The position numbers and the translations under genes were made by a program. This document shows, piece by piece, positions 49,546-57,383 of a DNA stretch of 64,000 nt. The notes beneath the pieces are model-generated. The model did not search any database. It saw nothing but the letters and a program-made list of their open reading frames with translations, and was not told where the DNA came from. Positions within the stretch are counted from its first letter, which is position 1; the number at the start of each line of letters is the position of its first letter. Origin of the DNA: Bradyrhizobium xenonodulans (GTDB taxonomy: Bacteria; Pseudomonadota; Alphaproteobacteria; Rhizobiales; Xanthobacteraceae); contig NZ_CP089391.1 in the NCBI RefSeq assembly GCF_027594865.1, forward strand, positions 5,982,501 through 6,046,500, in the 5' to 3' direction.

Positions 49546-49642
49546 ATACAAATGTTCCTGATCGGACCCTACTGGCCCGAATCCTTTATTTGCGTTTCAT
49601 AGTCCGGCACCGCGTCCAGAAAGCTTCCGAGATCCTGAACCA

Positions 49643-50278
49643 ATGGTTGTAGCTGCCAGCGAACATCTGCACGTCATCCAGGAGGAGGACAGCTCCAAGC
49701 GCCGCCAGATCCTGGACGGCGCCCGCAAGGTGTTCATGGATCTCGGCTTCGACGGTGCCAGCATGGGCGAGATCGCGCGCGCGGCGCAGGTGTCCAAGGG
49801 CACGCTCTACGTCTACTTCGCCGACAAATGCGCGCTGTTCGAGGCCATCCTCGAGCAGGAAGCGCTTCAGCACGGCCAGGTCGTGTTCAATTTCGACCCC
49901 GCGCGCGACGCCGAGACCACGCTGAAGGATTTTGGCCGGGCCTACATCCATCTGCTCTGCCGGCCCGGCGGGGGATCAGCGATCCGCACCGTGATGGCGA
50001 TCGCCGAGCGCATGCCCGATGTCGGCCGCCGCTATTACGCACGGGTGCTGGACAAGACCATCAACCGGCTCTCCGAATATCTCAAAGCCCATGTCGCCTC
50101 CGGCGATCTCGGGATCGACGATTGCGATCTTGCGGCGTCACAGTTCATGGAACTGTGCAAGGCCTCGCTCTTCCTGCCCTTCGTGTTCCAGGCCGCGCCC
50201 GCACCGTCGGAACAGCGCATGACCGAGGTGGTCGACAGCGCGACGCGGATGTTTCTGGCGGCGTACCGGGCGAAGTAG
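49643..50278 (+). CDS. TetR-family repressor
   Basis: A 211-residue repressor. The N-terminal HTH reads GASMGEIARAAQVSKGTLYVYFADK (38-62 in two parts: GASMGEIARAAQ and VSKGTLYVYFADK), and the C-terminal helical ligand domain resembles AefR/TetR_C_7 proteins (MAIAERMPDVGRRYYARVLD). It most likely represses the divergent pump genes and itself through the palindrome at 49523-49545. The ligand is unknown. Confidence 0.93.
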   Translation: MVVAASEHLHVIQEEDSSKRRQILDGARKVFMDLGFDGASMGEIARAAQVSKGTLYVYFADKCALFEAILEQEALQHGQVVFNFDPARDAETTLKDFGRAYIHLLCRPGGGSAIRTVMAIAERMPDVGRRYYARVLDKTINRLSEYLKAHVASGDLGIDDCDLAASQFMELCKASLFLPFVFQAAPAPSEQRMTEVVDSATRMFLAAYRAK

Positions 50279-50332
50279 CAACGGCCGGCGACGCGTTGCG
50301 CGGGCCGGTCACGCTCCACTATATTCAGTGCC

Positions 50333-50668
50333 ATGTCCCGTGATCTTCGCCCGCCAGTCGATATCCTTCATTATGAAATCGTCCAGGAACAGGCTTCAGC
50401 GCTTGGACGGATGGGCCGCACGCTCGAACAGGCGCTGACGCGCTTGCGCGAGTTCGATGCCGCCCACGCGGAGACACCGGCCGCGATGCAGGCGGCGAGG
50501 CGCGAACTGGTGATGGAAGCCGGCCAGGCGCTCTGGATGTTCGTGGTGCAACGTGAGGCGACCGGCTTGCGCGACAGCCGCCACATCATGCGCACCTACA
50601 ACGTCCCCGGCGAGGTGCAGCGGTGCATGGGGCTGGCCCCCGCCCCGCTCAAGCCAACCTCGAGATAG
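50333..50668 (+). CDS. Small conserved protein, probably DUF6665 family
   Basis: A 111-residue soluble protein with a helical middle (ILHYEIVQEQASALGRMGRT then LEQALTRLREFD), a QALWMFVVQREATGLRDSR stretch and the conserved YNVPGEV near the C-terminus. The pattern of a short helical protein with LxxEIxxEKASALGRxGRxLE-like sequence fits what is annotated as DUF6665. No signal peptide or membrane segment. Function unknown. It is 54 bp downstream of the TetR gene in the same direction, but is not obviously linked to it. Confidence 0.65.
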   Translation: MSRDLRPPVDILHYEIVQEQASALGRMGRTLEQALTRLREFDAAHAETPAAMQAARRELVMEAGQALWMFVVQREATGLRDSRHIMRTYNVPGEVQRCMGLAPAPLKPTSR

Positions 50669-50678
50669 CTTCGCCGGG

Positions 50679-51266
50679 CTACGCCCCGATCTCTTCCATT
50701 CTGCGCCATCCATGCAGAACACGGCGCCCGTCCCGAGCGAACGCAAAACAATTGCCGCCGCCGCCCGGCTGATCGTGGACGCGGTCGATGGGATGGCCGG
50801 CAGTGTGGCAGAACAGCAGCGTGCCGACGGCACCATGGCCGACGAAGAGAATATCGCCGGGACGATTGCACGTCAGCACCACTTCGGCCTCGCGCACGAT
50901 GCGTGCCTGCGCATCGATCGCGCGCTCCCAGCCGCGAACGCTGAGATGCGGCTCTGCGAAAAATTGATCGGCGACTTGCTCGAACTCGGCCGGCTTCAGG
51001 AAGCCCGTCGCCGAGCGGTCGTTCTCGTGCATCGCCTCGCGGATCTCGATCATGATGCCGAGCTTTGCGGCGATGATCTCCGCAGTCTCGATCGCCTTGC
51101 GCTCGGCGCTGGAAATGATCTGCGTGGTGTTTGCAAACCAGCTTGCATTCGCGAGCGCTTCAGTGCGCGCACGGCCGACCGCGCTGAGGCCCCATTGCGG
51201 CACGGGCACGTCGGGATCGATCTGCACCTGCGGGTGGGTGAGATAGCGGACGATATCGGCGGACAT
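50679..51266 (-). CDS. Histidine-phosphatase-fold protein with an altered RHG motif
   Basis: A 195-residue protein of the phosphoglycerate-mutase-like superfamily. The usual RHGE is replaced by LTHPQ, keeping H11 but losing the adjacent arginine and glycine. The other family blocks are intact: SSAERKAIETAEIIAAKLG, HENDRSATGFL (Glu region) and ILFVGHGAVGTLL (second His). It may be a phosphatase with changed specificity. The start codon lies 1 bp from the extensin gene stop, so the two are translationally linked. Confidence 0.82.
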   Translation of the reverse strand: MSADIVRYLTHPQVQIDPDVPVPQWGLSAVGRARTEALANASWFANTTQIISSAERKAIETAEIIAAKLGIMIEIREAMHENDRSATGFLKPAEFEQVADQFFAEPHLSVRGWERAIDAQARIVREAEVVLTCNRPGDILFVGHGAVGTLLFCHTAGHPIDRVHDQPGGGGNCFAFARDGRRVLHGWRRMEEIGA

Positions 51267-51267
51267 C

Positions 51268-52479
51268 TTATTCGTCGGCGTATTCGTCTTCTTCGCGCTT
51301 CTGCGCGGCGCTCCTGCGACCGAGCGAGCCGGTCACGGAGGGATCGCGCGCATTCGCGTATGGCCTGCGCGATTGCGCACGCGAGGCGACCTCGTCACCG
51401 GAGACGGCGGCCGGCTGGCAGATCAAACGGCGGCTGGCGCGGCGCATCAGGTCCACATGGATGTGATCGTAATGATAGACGTTCGAGCCCGGCGCGAGCA
51501 CCGTGGTGAAATGCGCGCACGCGCCCGACTGCACGTCGCGCAAAAATCCCTGCTCTTCCGGCATGCCGCGCCAGCCATCCTTCACGGTGACGCGGCGGCC
51601 GTCGGCGAGCACGAAGGCGGCGATGTCGAGCGCGTTGCCGAAGGCGTGCTCGGAGATATGGGCATGCGAGTTGCCGTTCATGCCGCGGCAGGAATAGGCG
51701 GAGATCTGCTTGATCTCGGCGACGCGGACGCCGAACCAGCGCATCGCCGAAGGCTGCACGGTGTCGGCGAGCCAGCGGTCGAGCTCGGACACGATCGGAC
51801 AGGCCAGCGTCGCGGTCGGCTTGATCGCAACAGGACCGACCGAAGCGACGGGATTGCCCTGCGCCGGGCCGAGACGCGGCAGCGGCGGCTGTGCGGGCGC
51901 CTGCGAGTAAGGCGCCGGACCGGGCTGCCGCGCCGGATAGCTCGGCGAATTCATGTAGCGCGCCGCGCCCGCGGCATCGGTGCCCTCGGGCGGCAGGTCG
52001 ATCTCATCCTCTTGCTGTGCGACGCCGGGCGCGTTCAGCGACATCGGCCCGGACGACGCACCATAGCCGGAGGGCTGGCGCGCCGCGCTGTCGGGATAGT
52101 TCGGCCGCTGCGGATAGGACGATGCCGGATAATTCTGGCTCTGCGGATAGGTCGATCGCGGCTGCGTCACCGGCCATCGCGGCTGATTGCCGATGCTGCC
52201 GGGCGGGCGCAGTTCCTCATCGGCAAAACCGTAGCTGCTCGAGCCTTCGCCTATTGCGGCGACCTTGAGCGGAAACTCGGCGCCGCACTGGCCGGGACCG
52301 GAGATCGGGTCGATGCGGACGATGTCCGCGCTCTCCTTGACCGCCCCCGATTTCAGGCATGCGGCTTCGGCCTCGGCCCGCCACGGTTCACGTTCGGCCT
52401 GGAAAAAGCCGCGTCCGCAACCCGCAAGCGAAACAAGGACGATGGAGCCGACGAGATACAAACGAACTCCGCGCGTCAT
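51268..52479 (-). CDS. Extensin-like lipoprotein (probable D,D-peptidase-like fold)
   Basis: A 403-residue exported lipoprotein. The signal peptide ends in LAGC (C21 lipidated). Residues 85-215 form a Pro/Tyr/Gln/Ser-rich disordered linker. The C-terminal extensin-like domain (about 225-360) has SAYSCRGMNGN, HISEHAFGNALDIAAFVLAD and YHYDHIHVDLM; the SxHxxGxAxD and DHxHxD patterns resemble LAS-type (VanY/MepA) metallopeptidases. It likely acts on peptidoglycan in the periplasm. It is upstream of, and coupled to, the phosphatase gene. Confidence 0.85.
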   Translation of the reverse strand: MTRGVRLYLVGSIVLVSLAGCGRGFFQAEREPWRAEAEAACLKSGAVKESADIVRIDPISGPGQCGAEFPLKVAAIGEGSSSYGFADEELRPPGSIGNQPRWPVTQPRSTYPQSQNYPASSYPQRPNYPDSAARQPSGYGASSGPMSLNAPGVAQQEDEIDLPPEGTDAAGAARYMNSPSYPARQPGPAPYSQAPAQPPLPRLGPAQGNPVASVGPVAIKPTATLACPIVSELDRWLADTVQPSAMRWFGVRVAEIKQISAYSCRGMNGNSHAHISEHAFGNALDIAAFVLADGRRVTVKDGWRGMPEEQGFLRDVQSGACAHFTTVLAPGSNVYHYDHIHVDLMRRASRRLICQPAAVSGDEVASRAQSRRPYANARDPSVTGSLGRRSAAQKREEDEYADE

Positions 52480-52669
52480 GCACGCACGTTCGGTGAATTT
52501 ACTTAAAGACTCTTCAACGTGTTGATTTCAGGGTTCTTTAACCATGTTGGCGCGCGAACACGCGCCCGCGATCCGGCATGAGCGGCAGCTAGGCTGACTT
52601 TTTCGAAAAGCCACTTTCTGTTAACCATGACGTTGCGCGCCAGGCAGCGCGCATGGAGGGAGCGACCTC

Positions 52670-52753
52670 ATGACGTTCGCCGGGAAACTGAGCGTTGTCA
52701 CCGCATACCTCGCCATGGCCTTCGTCGGCGCCATCGTGCTCGGCATGATCTAG
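52670..52753 (+). CDS. 27-residue single-pass membrane peptide
   Basis: An ATG at 52670 preceded by GGAGGGAG (about 9 nt upstream) encodes MTFAGKLSVVTAYLAMAFVG followed by AIVLGMI and a TAG stop. Residues 8-27 form one membrane helix. The strong ribosome-binding site and the consistent hydrophobic sequence support a real small protein. Function unknown. It lies between the divergent extensin gene and the convergent DUF2147 gene. Confidence 0.6.
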   Translation: MTFAGKLSVVTAYLAMAFVGAIVLGMI

Positions 52754-52772
52754 AACCTCACCGACGGCAGAG

Positions 52773-53672
52773 CTACGACCGCGCACTCCATTGCCGTGAC
52801 GTCGTGATCATCTGCTCACGCGGTGCGTCGATGCGCGTCCAGTCGTTGCCGGAGCACCAGAAGCGGCCGAACGCGCAGGCTTCGACGTGGAGCTTGCCGG
52901 AGGCCTTCAGGGTCATCGTCCCGTAATAGGTGCTGCCGCTGGAGCGGCTGTAGATGCTGCCGGTCCAGACGTCGTGCGTCTTCGGCTTCATGTTGACGAG
53001 CACGCTCTCGCCCCGGTTGGAGGCTTCCGTGAGCGCGAAACCGCACAATGCGGGACCGCAGCGTTCGATGCGAACCGTGCCCTTGGCGCCGGTGCTCTCC
53101 CATTCGCCGAGCGGCGAATAGGCCGGCTCATCGTCACTGCGCTGTGCGATCGGTGCCGCTGGCTTGATCTCGGGCCGCGGGGCGGCGACCGGCGGATCGA
53201 GCGTAACAGCCTTCGGCGGATCGACGCGCTGCAGATCGACCCGCGGCGGACTGGGGCTCGGCGCCTCGGCCCTTGGCGCCTCTAACCTTGGCGCCTCTAA
53301 CCTTGGTGCCTCCAATCTTGGCGCAGGCGGCGGCACGACAGACTGCGACGTCGTTGCGGCAAGGACGGGGACCGGCGGCGCCGGCGGTGCGGCAATTGTC
53401 GCCTGTGGCGGCCGAACCGGGGCGGCCGGATAAACCGGCTGCGGCGGCTGGACAATTGGCGCAGGCGGCGGTGTGGATGCCGTGCCGACATCGTCCGTTG
53501 TCCGCAAGCGGCGATCGGACACCGAAACACAGGACGTGGACCGGCAATTGCGCGGCGCTTCGACATGGAACCGGTGACCGCCGATCGAGAAGGAGTAGGA
53601 ACCGGCCTCGGCTGAAGGCGCCATCGCCAGCAGTGCGATCAATGTGCCAAGCGAAGTCACAAGCCGCGTCAT
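52773..53672 (-). CDS. Secreted DUF2147 protein with N-terminal module (paralogue 1)
   Basis: A 299-residue protein. Signal peptide residues 1-23 (LIALLAMAPSAEA); N-terminal module SFSIGGHRFHVEAPRNCRST followed by SCVSVS (about 27-52); a roughly 140-residue Pro/Ala-rich linker with four LEAPR-type repeats; then a C-terminal DUF2147 domain (about 195-285: LGEWESTGAKGTVRIERCG, LCGFALTEA, WTGSIYSRSSGSTYYGTM, CAFGRFWC). Start ATG at 53672 with GGGAGG 6 nt upstream. It faces away from a paralogue across 195 bp. DUF2147 proteins are periplasmic or secreted and of unknown function. Confidence 0.88.
   Translation of the reverse strand: MTRLVTSLGTLIALLAMAPSAEAGSYSFSIGGHRFHVEAPRNCRSTSCVSVSDRRLRTTDDVGTASTPPPAPIVQPPQPVYPAAPVRPPQATIAAPPAPPVPVLAATTSQSVVPPPAPRLEAPRLEAPRLEAPRAEAPSPSPPRVDLQRVDPPKAVTLDPPVAAPRPEIKPAAPIAQRSDDEPAYSPLGEWESTGAKGTVRIERCGPALCGFALTEASNRGESVLVNMKPKTHDVWTGSIYSRSSGSTYYGTMTLKASGKLHVEACAFGRFWCSGNDWTRIDAPREQMITTSRQWSARS
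53257..53324. repeat. 15-bp in-frame tandem repeat within paralogue 1
   Basis: CTTGGCGCCTCTAAC repeats at 53272, 53287 and (with changes) 53302, with a degenerate unit before it at 53257. It encodes repeated LEAPR in the linker. In-frame copy-number change would alter linker length only. Confidence 0.8.
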
Positions 53673-53867
53673 CGGCGCCTCCCTCTGTGTCGCGACGACG
53701 TTACGCGGGATGGACCACGGCTGAATGTGCGCTGGCTCACCCAGGCGGCGCGAGCCGTAGTGACGTCCATCACAGAAAGCCGGAGGGAGCAGGCGTAGGG
53801 TCGAACCACGCTTCATCCACCCGCGACACCAGTCCATACCGGGACCGCACAAATTTCGGAGGTTGTC

Positions 53868-54653
53868 ATGAACAAGCTCACCATCGCCGCCACCGCGCTC
53901 TTCCTCGCCTCGACCGCCGCCGCGCATGCCGGCAATACGATCTCGTTCCAGATCGAGGGCCAGCACATCCGCATCGAGACGCCGCGCAATTGCGCCTCGC
54001 TCAACTGCGTGACCATCGTCGCGCCGGGCCTGTCGGACAAGCCGATCAAGCTGAACAACATCAACCTCAAGGGCCTTGGCGGCTCCAAGGACGACGACGT
54101 CGACAATACGCCGGCTCCGGCCACGACCGCACAGCCCGCGCCGGCTCCGGTGCAGCAGCAGCCCGTGCAGCAGGCCCCGGTGCAGGCGACCGCGCCGGCC
54201 GCGCCTCCGGCGCCCGCTCCGGCCACGACGGTTGCCGCCGCGCCGACCACCACCTACGACAACACCGCACAGCCCGCGCCTGTTGCGGCTCCGGCTCCCG
54301 TTGCTGCGCCCGCCCCTGTCGCGGCTGCTCCCGCGCCGGCTCCGGTGGCCGCCGCGCCCGTGGCGGTTGCCAACTCGCCGATCGGCGTCTGGGCGACCGA
54401 GGAGAACAAGGGCAATGTCCGCGTCGAGCAGTGCGGTGCCAACCTTTGCGGTTACGCCCAGAAGACCAACGAGCGCATCCTGATCAACATGAAGCCCGAA
54501 GGCTCGAAGTGGAGTGGCCGCATCCATGATCCCGACTCCGGCCGCAACTACGACTCGACCATCGCGATGAAGGGCCCGAATGCGATGCGCGTGCAGGGCT
54601 GCGCCTTCGGCGGCATGTTCTGCGGCGGCCAGACCTGGAAGCGCGTGAGCTGA
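53868..54653 (+). CDS. Secreted DUF2147 protein with N-terminal module (paralogue 2)
   Basis: A 261-residue protein with the same plan as the divergent gene: signal peptide (MNKLTIAATALFLASTAAAHA), module ISFQIEGQHIRIETPRNCAS followed by LNCVTIV, a Pro/Ala/Val/Gln-rich linker (about 80-165), then DUF2147 (IGVWATEENKGNVRVEQCG, LCGYAQKTNERILINMKPEG, WSGRIHDPDSGRNYDSTI, CAFGGMFCGGQTWKRVS). Start ATG has GGAGG 7 nt upstream. Paired cysteines in both modules are conserved, suggesting disulfides in the periplasm. Confidence 0.9.
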   Translation: MNKLTIAATALFLASTAAAHAGNTISFQIEGQHIRIETPRNCASLNCVTIVAPGLSDKPIKLNNINLKGLGGSKDDDVDNTPAPATTAQPAPAPVQQQPVQQAPVQATAPAAPPAPAPATTVAAAPTTTYDNTAQPAPVAAPAPVAAPAPVAAAPAPAPVAAAPVAVANSPIGVWATEENKGNVRVEQCGANLCGYAQKTNERILINMKPEGSKWSGRIHDPDSGRNYDSTIAMKGPNAMRVQGCAFGGMFCGGQTWKRVS

Positions 54654-54682
54654 CACCGCAGGTGTCATCCCTTACTATCGAG

Positions 54683-54714
54683 ATCCCGGGTGATGCAAAC
54701 CATCAACCCGGGAT
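54683..54714. terminator. Hairpin after paralogue 2
   Basis: ATCCCGGGTGATG / CATC-A-ACCCGGGAT forms a 13-bp stem with one bulge, 30 bp past the stop codon. It is followed by only TTT, so termination is likely but not certain. Confidence 0.5.
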
Positions 54715-54738
54715 TTCGCGCGACAGCTCCACTTTATC

Positions 54739-54779
54739 TCCTCACCCTGAGGAGCCTGCGCAGCAGGCGTCTCGAAGGG
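54739..54779. repeat. Dispersed repeat, family D, copy 1 (single arm)
   Basis: TCCTCACCCTGAGGAGCCTG, then CGCAGCAGGCGTCTCGAAGG. This is the same unit that occurs twice, inverted, at 60034-60148. Confidence 0.65.
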
Positions 54780-54918
54780 CGCGGCCCGGCTCTCGATCAT
54801 GAGGAGAGAGAGCTTCGTTTGAACGTTCACCGCCCCGTGCGACACATGTTCATCCGCCATTCAGCTACTCCCGGCTGAAATCCCAGATCTCGCCTCGCGT
54901 TCTCACCGGGACCTCCTC

Positions 54919-56397
54919 GTGACTTCATTGGTCGTCTGGCGCCGCTTCGTCGTCGCGCTTGCTTTGCTGGCCTTGCCGCCGGCCGGCACGAATGTGGCAT
55001 TCGCATCCGAGACAATCGAGCTTGCGCAAGCGCAACCACAGGCGCAGCCACAAGCGCAGCCGACACCGGCCCCCTCCCCGACGCCATCGGCTTCGCCGAC
55101 ACCAGCCGCGGATGCGCAGCCCGCCGCCGTCGAGCCGATCGGCAACGTCGCGACCGTGACGGGAATCGCAACCGTGATCCGCGACAAGAATTCGTATCCG
55201 CTGCGCGTGCGGGACGACATCTATCTCAACGACGTCGTGCAGACCTCGTCGAACTCCTCGCTCGGCATCACCTTCGACGACGCGACCACGTTCAATCTCT
55301 CGGCCAGTTCGAAGATCACCATCGACAGTTACGTCTATGAGGACGGCGGCAAGCAGAACGCCGGCGTCTTCGACATCGGCAAGGGCACGGTCGCGTTCGT
55401 CGCAGCGGCGGTGGCGAAGACCGGCAGCATGAAGATCACGACGCCGACCGCGACGCTCGGCATCCGCGGCACCACCGGTGTCGTCGACGTGCCCGAAAAT
55501 GCGGCCGCCGGCAGCAGGAACAACGTCAACATCAAGCTCTATCCCGATGCCGACGGCCGGGTCGGACATATCGACGTCGACGACCGCACCAGCGGCACGC
55601 GGCTCGGCGCGCTGACGCAAGGCGCGAGCGGCTTTGCGATCCGGCCCGGCGCGGCCGCCGCCGGAATCATGCGCTTTGCCGCGGTGCCGATCACGATCGC
55701 CCCGCAGCAGATCGCGCGCGACCGCGGCTTCGTCGGCCAGGTGCATCTGGCGCAGACCACGGGCCGGCAGATCGTCACCGAGCAGCGCGACTTCCGTCGC
55801 GCCAATCCGGCCGCGAGCCCGCGCCTCCCGCGGCCGTTCCAGCCGCAACAGCAGCAATTGCGGCCGAACACGCCGCCCGGACAACAGCCGCAGCGGCCGA
55901 ACGGCCAGCCCGGTCAGAACAACCGGCCGGGCCAGCAGCAGCCGGGCGCACCGGACCGCCAGGGAACGCAGACGCCGCAACGGCAGGGCCAGGGACAAGG
56001 TGGCGCGGTGCAGCCGGGCAACCCGCGCGCGGGCCAGGGTCAGCAGCAGCGAGGCCAGCAGCAACAGGGGCAGCAGCAGCCCGGCCAGCAACAGCAAGGT
56101 GCGGGACGTCCAGGTGCACCGCGTGCCGGACAAGCCACCCAGCCCAACGGCACGCCGCAAACCCAGCCGCAGCGAGGCGGACAGATTCAGCCCGGTGGTA
56201 TCGTGCCGCCACAGCAAGGTGGAACACCGCAGCCGCAACAGCCGCGCACCGGCATGCAGCCTGGACAACCGCCCGCTGCTCAACAGCCGGGCCTGCAGCG
56301 CCCTGGCGGATTCCAGCAGCGCCTCCCCGCCGCGCCGCGCCCCGCGGCGCCGCGCAGACCGGCGCCTGCTCCGAAGGAGAAGAAGGAGCGGCGGTGA
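54919..56397 (+). CDS. Secreted FecR-domain protein with Gln/Pro/Gly-rich tail
   Basis: A 492-residue protein. Signal peptide about residues 1-30 (FVVALALLALPPAGTNVAFA), a short Pro/Gln stretch, then a FecR domain (about 75-195: GIATVIRDKNSYPLRVRDDI, DVVQTSSNSSLGITFDDATT, TPTATLGIRGTTGVVDV). After residue 290 the chain is almost entirely Q, P, G, R and A. Start is GTG at 54919. FecR domains of this stand-alone kind occur in surface or matrix proteins, often near adhesins or PilZ-type regulators; none is seen here. Function unknown. Confidence 0.85.
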   Translation: MTSLVVWRRFVVALALLALPPAGTNVAFASETIELAQAQPQAQPQAQPTPAPSPTPSASPTPAADAQPAAVEPIGNVATVTGIATVIRDKNSYPLRVRDDIYLNDVVQTSSNSSLGITFDDATTFNLSASSKITIDSYVYEDGGKQNAGVFDIGKGTVAFVAAAVAKTGSMKITTPTATLGIRGTTGVVDVPENAAAGSRNNVNIKLYPDADGRVGHIDVDDRTSGTRLGALTQGASGFAIRPGAAAAGIMRFAAVPITIAPQQIARDRGFVGQVHLAQTTGRQIVTEQRDFRRANPAASPRLPRPFQPQQQQLRPNTPPGQQPQRPNGQPGQNNRPGQQQPGAPDRQGTQTPQRQGQGQGGAVQPGNPRAGQGQQQRGQQQQGQQQPGQQQQGAGRPGAPRAGQATQPNGTPQTQPQRGGQIQPGGIVPPQQGGTPQPQQPRTGMQPGQPPAAQQPGLQRPGGFQQRLPAAPRPAAPRRPAPAPKEKKERR

Positions 56398-56407
56398 CTC
56401 TTTCTTC

Positions 56408-56608
56408 CTTCTCCCCTTGCGGGAGAAGGTGGCATAGGTGGCCTTCGGCCGCCGTTCTTAAGAACGCCGAAGTGGAGCTTCGGCTATGGCGCCGGATGAG
56501 GGGGTGGTTCGGCAAGCTCTCATGCAAGAGGCTCGCGTGCGGAGACATACCCCTCACCCGTCTCGCCGCTTCGCGGCGAGCAACCCTCTCCCGCAAGGGG
56601 AGAGGGTA
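56408..56608. repeat. Family C repeat, copy 2
   Basis: CTTCTCCCC-TT-GCGGGAGAAG opens the block, and CCCTCTCCC-GCAA-GGGGAGAGGG closes it. Between them are GGATGAGGG, CCCCTCACCCG and the hairpin TCTCGCCGC-TT-CGCGGCGAG. It matches copy 1 at 47963 in its components. Confidence 0.7.
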
Positions 56609-56636
56609 CAGCATCAGCGCGGCAGCCCTCTCCTCC

Positions 56637-56714
56637 GTCATTGCGAGCGCAGCGAAGCAATCCAGAGTCTTTCCGCGGAGGGATTCTGGATTGCTTCGCT
56701 GCGCTCGCAATGAC
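56637..56714. repeat. Family B repeat, copy 2 (perfect 30-bp inverted repeat)
   Basis: The arms start GTCATTGCGAGCGCAGCGAA and continue GCAATCCAGA; the right arm is the exact reverse complement, with an 18-bp spacer. Perfect symmetry suggests a recently mobilised copy. Confidence 0.85.
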
Positions 56715-56740
56715 TGCTTGGAGAGAGCGAGTGCGAGACC

Positions 56741-57316
56741 TCACGCCTCGCCGCGCAGCCAGGCCTTCACCTTCTGCAACAGACCGTGCCGCAGCTCGTC
56801 GACGGAGGCCGCTTCAGCCGGCGTCAGCGTCTGCAAGGCCGCATCGATGTCGTCGGCCGTCGGTTCAGGAGTGGGCGTCGGCTCGACCGCCGGCGGCGAC
56901 GCCAGTCCTGCCGCCGCGAGCGCGATCGGGCCGACTTGCGTCAGGAACGCGCGCTCATATTCGCGCGACAGGCGCGCGAGCGCGTCGTCCAGTGTCAGCC
57001 AATCGACCGCCTTGATGTCGTTCATCAGCTTGCGGACCGGACCGCCTTCGGCCTCCATCCGCCAGAAATGCACGACCTTGGAGCGCCCGCCCGACCGGTA
57101 GACGAGTGTGCCGAGGAATTCGTGGATGGCCACATTGTGGCCCGTCTCCTCCAGCACCTCGCGATGCGCGGCTTCTTTCGGTGTCTCGCCGTCGTCGAGC
57201 TTGCCCTTGGGCAAGACCCATTCATTGCGCTTGCGCTGGCGCACGACTGCAACCAGCGGCGGCGCCCCACGCCGCAACACAATACCACCCGCCGCCATCA
57301 CCGGCGCCCGCGCCAT
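56741..57316 (-). CDS. NUDIX hydrolase
   Basis: A 191-residue pyrophosphohydrolase. The NUDIX box runs from G38 to G59 (GKLDDGETPKEAAHREVLEE continues TGH), with R52, E53, E56 and E57 as metal ligands. The C-terminal 60 residues are a Pro/Thr-rich linker and a short helix not part of the fold. The frame opens with TTG GTG ATG; I take the ATG at 57316. The sequence class (VLPKGKLDDGE) resembles diadenosine polyphosphate or diphosphoinositol-polyphosphate hydrolases. Downstream of psd by 67 bp on the same strand. Confidence 0.9.
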   Translation of the reverse strand: MARAPVMAAGGIVLRRGAPPLVAVVRQRKRNEWVLPKGKLDDGETPKEAAHREVLEETGHNVAIHEFLGTLVYRSGGRSKVVHFWRMEAEGGPVRKLMNDIKAVDWLTLDDALARLSREYERAFLTQVGPIALAAAGLASPPAVEPTPTPEPTADDIDAALQTLTPAEAASVDELRHGLLQKVKAWLRGEA

Positions 57317-57383
57317 CACCAAACCCGTGTCGTCAAATCGTCCCCGAGAGACGATATAGGCGGCGGGGACGGCGGATTGAAGG

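Larger units (their letters stand above)
56398..56740. other. Repeat-filled gap between FecR protein and NUDIX gene
   Basis: No gene is visible. The gap is almost entirely two dispersed repeats, family C (56408-56608) and the perfect family B palindrome (56637-56714). Confidence 0.7.

Noticed and set aside
55853..56260. Q/P/G-rich repeats as a CRISPR-like or microsatellite array
   Set aside because: No constant repeat/spacer structure. The sequence is low-complexity coding DNA in frame with the FecR-domain protein.
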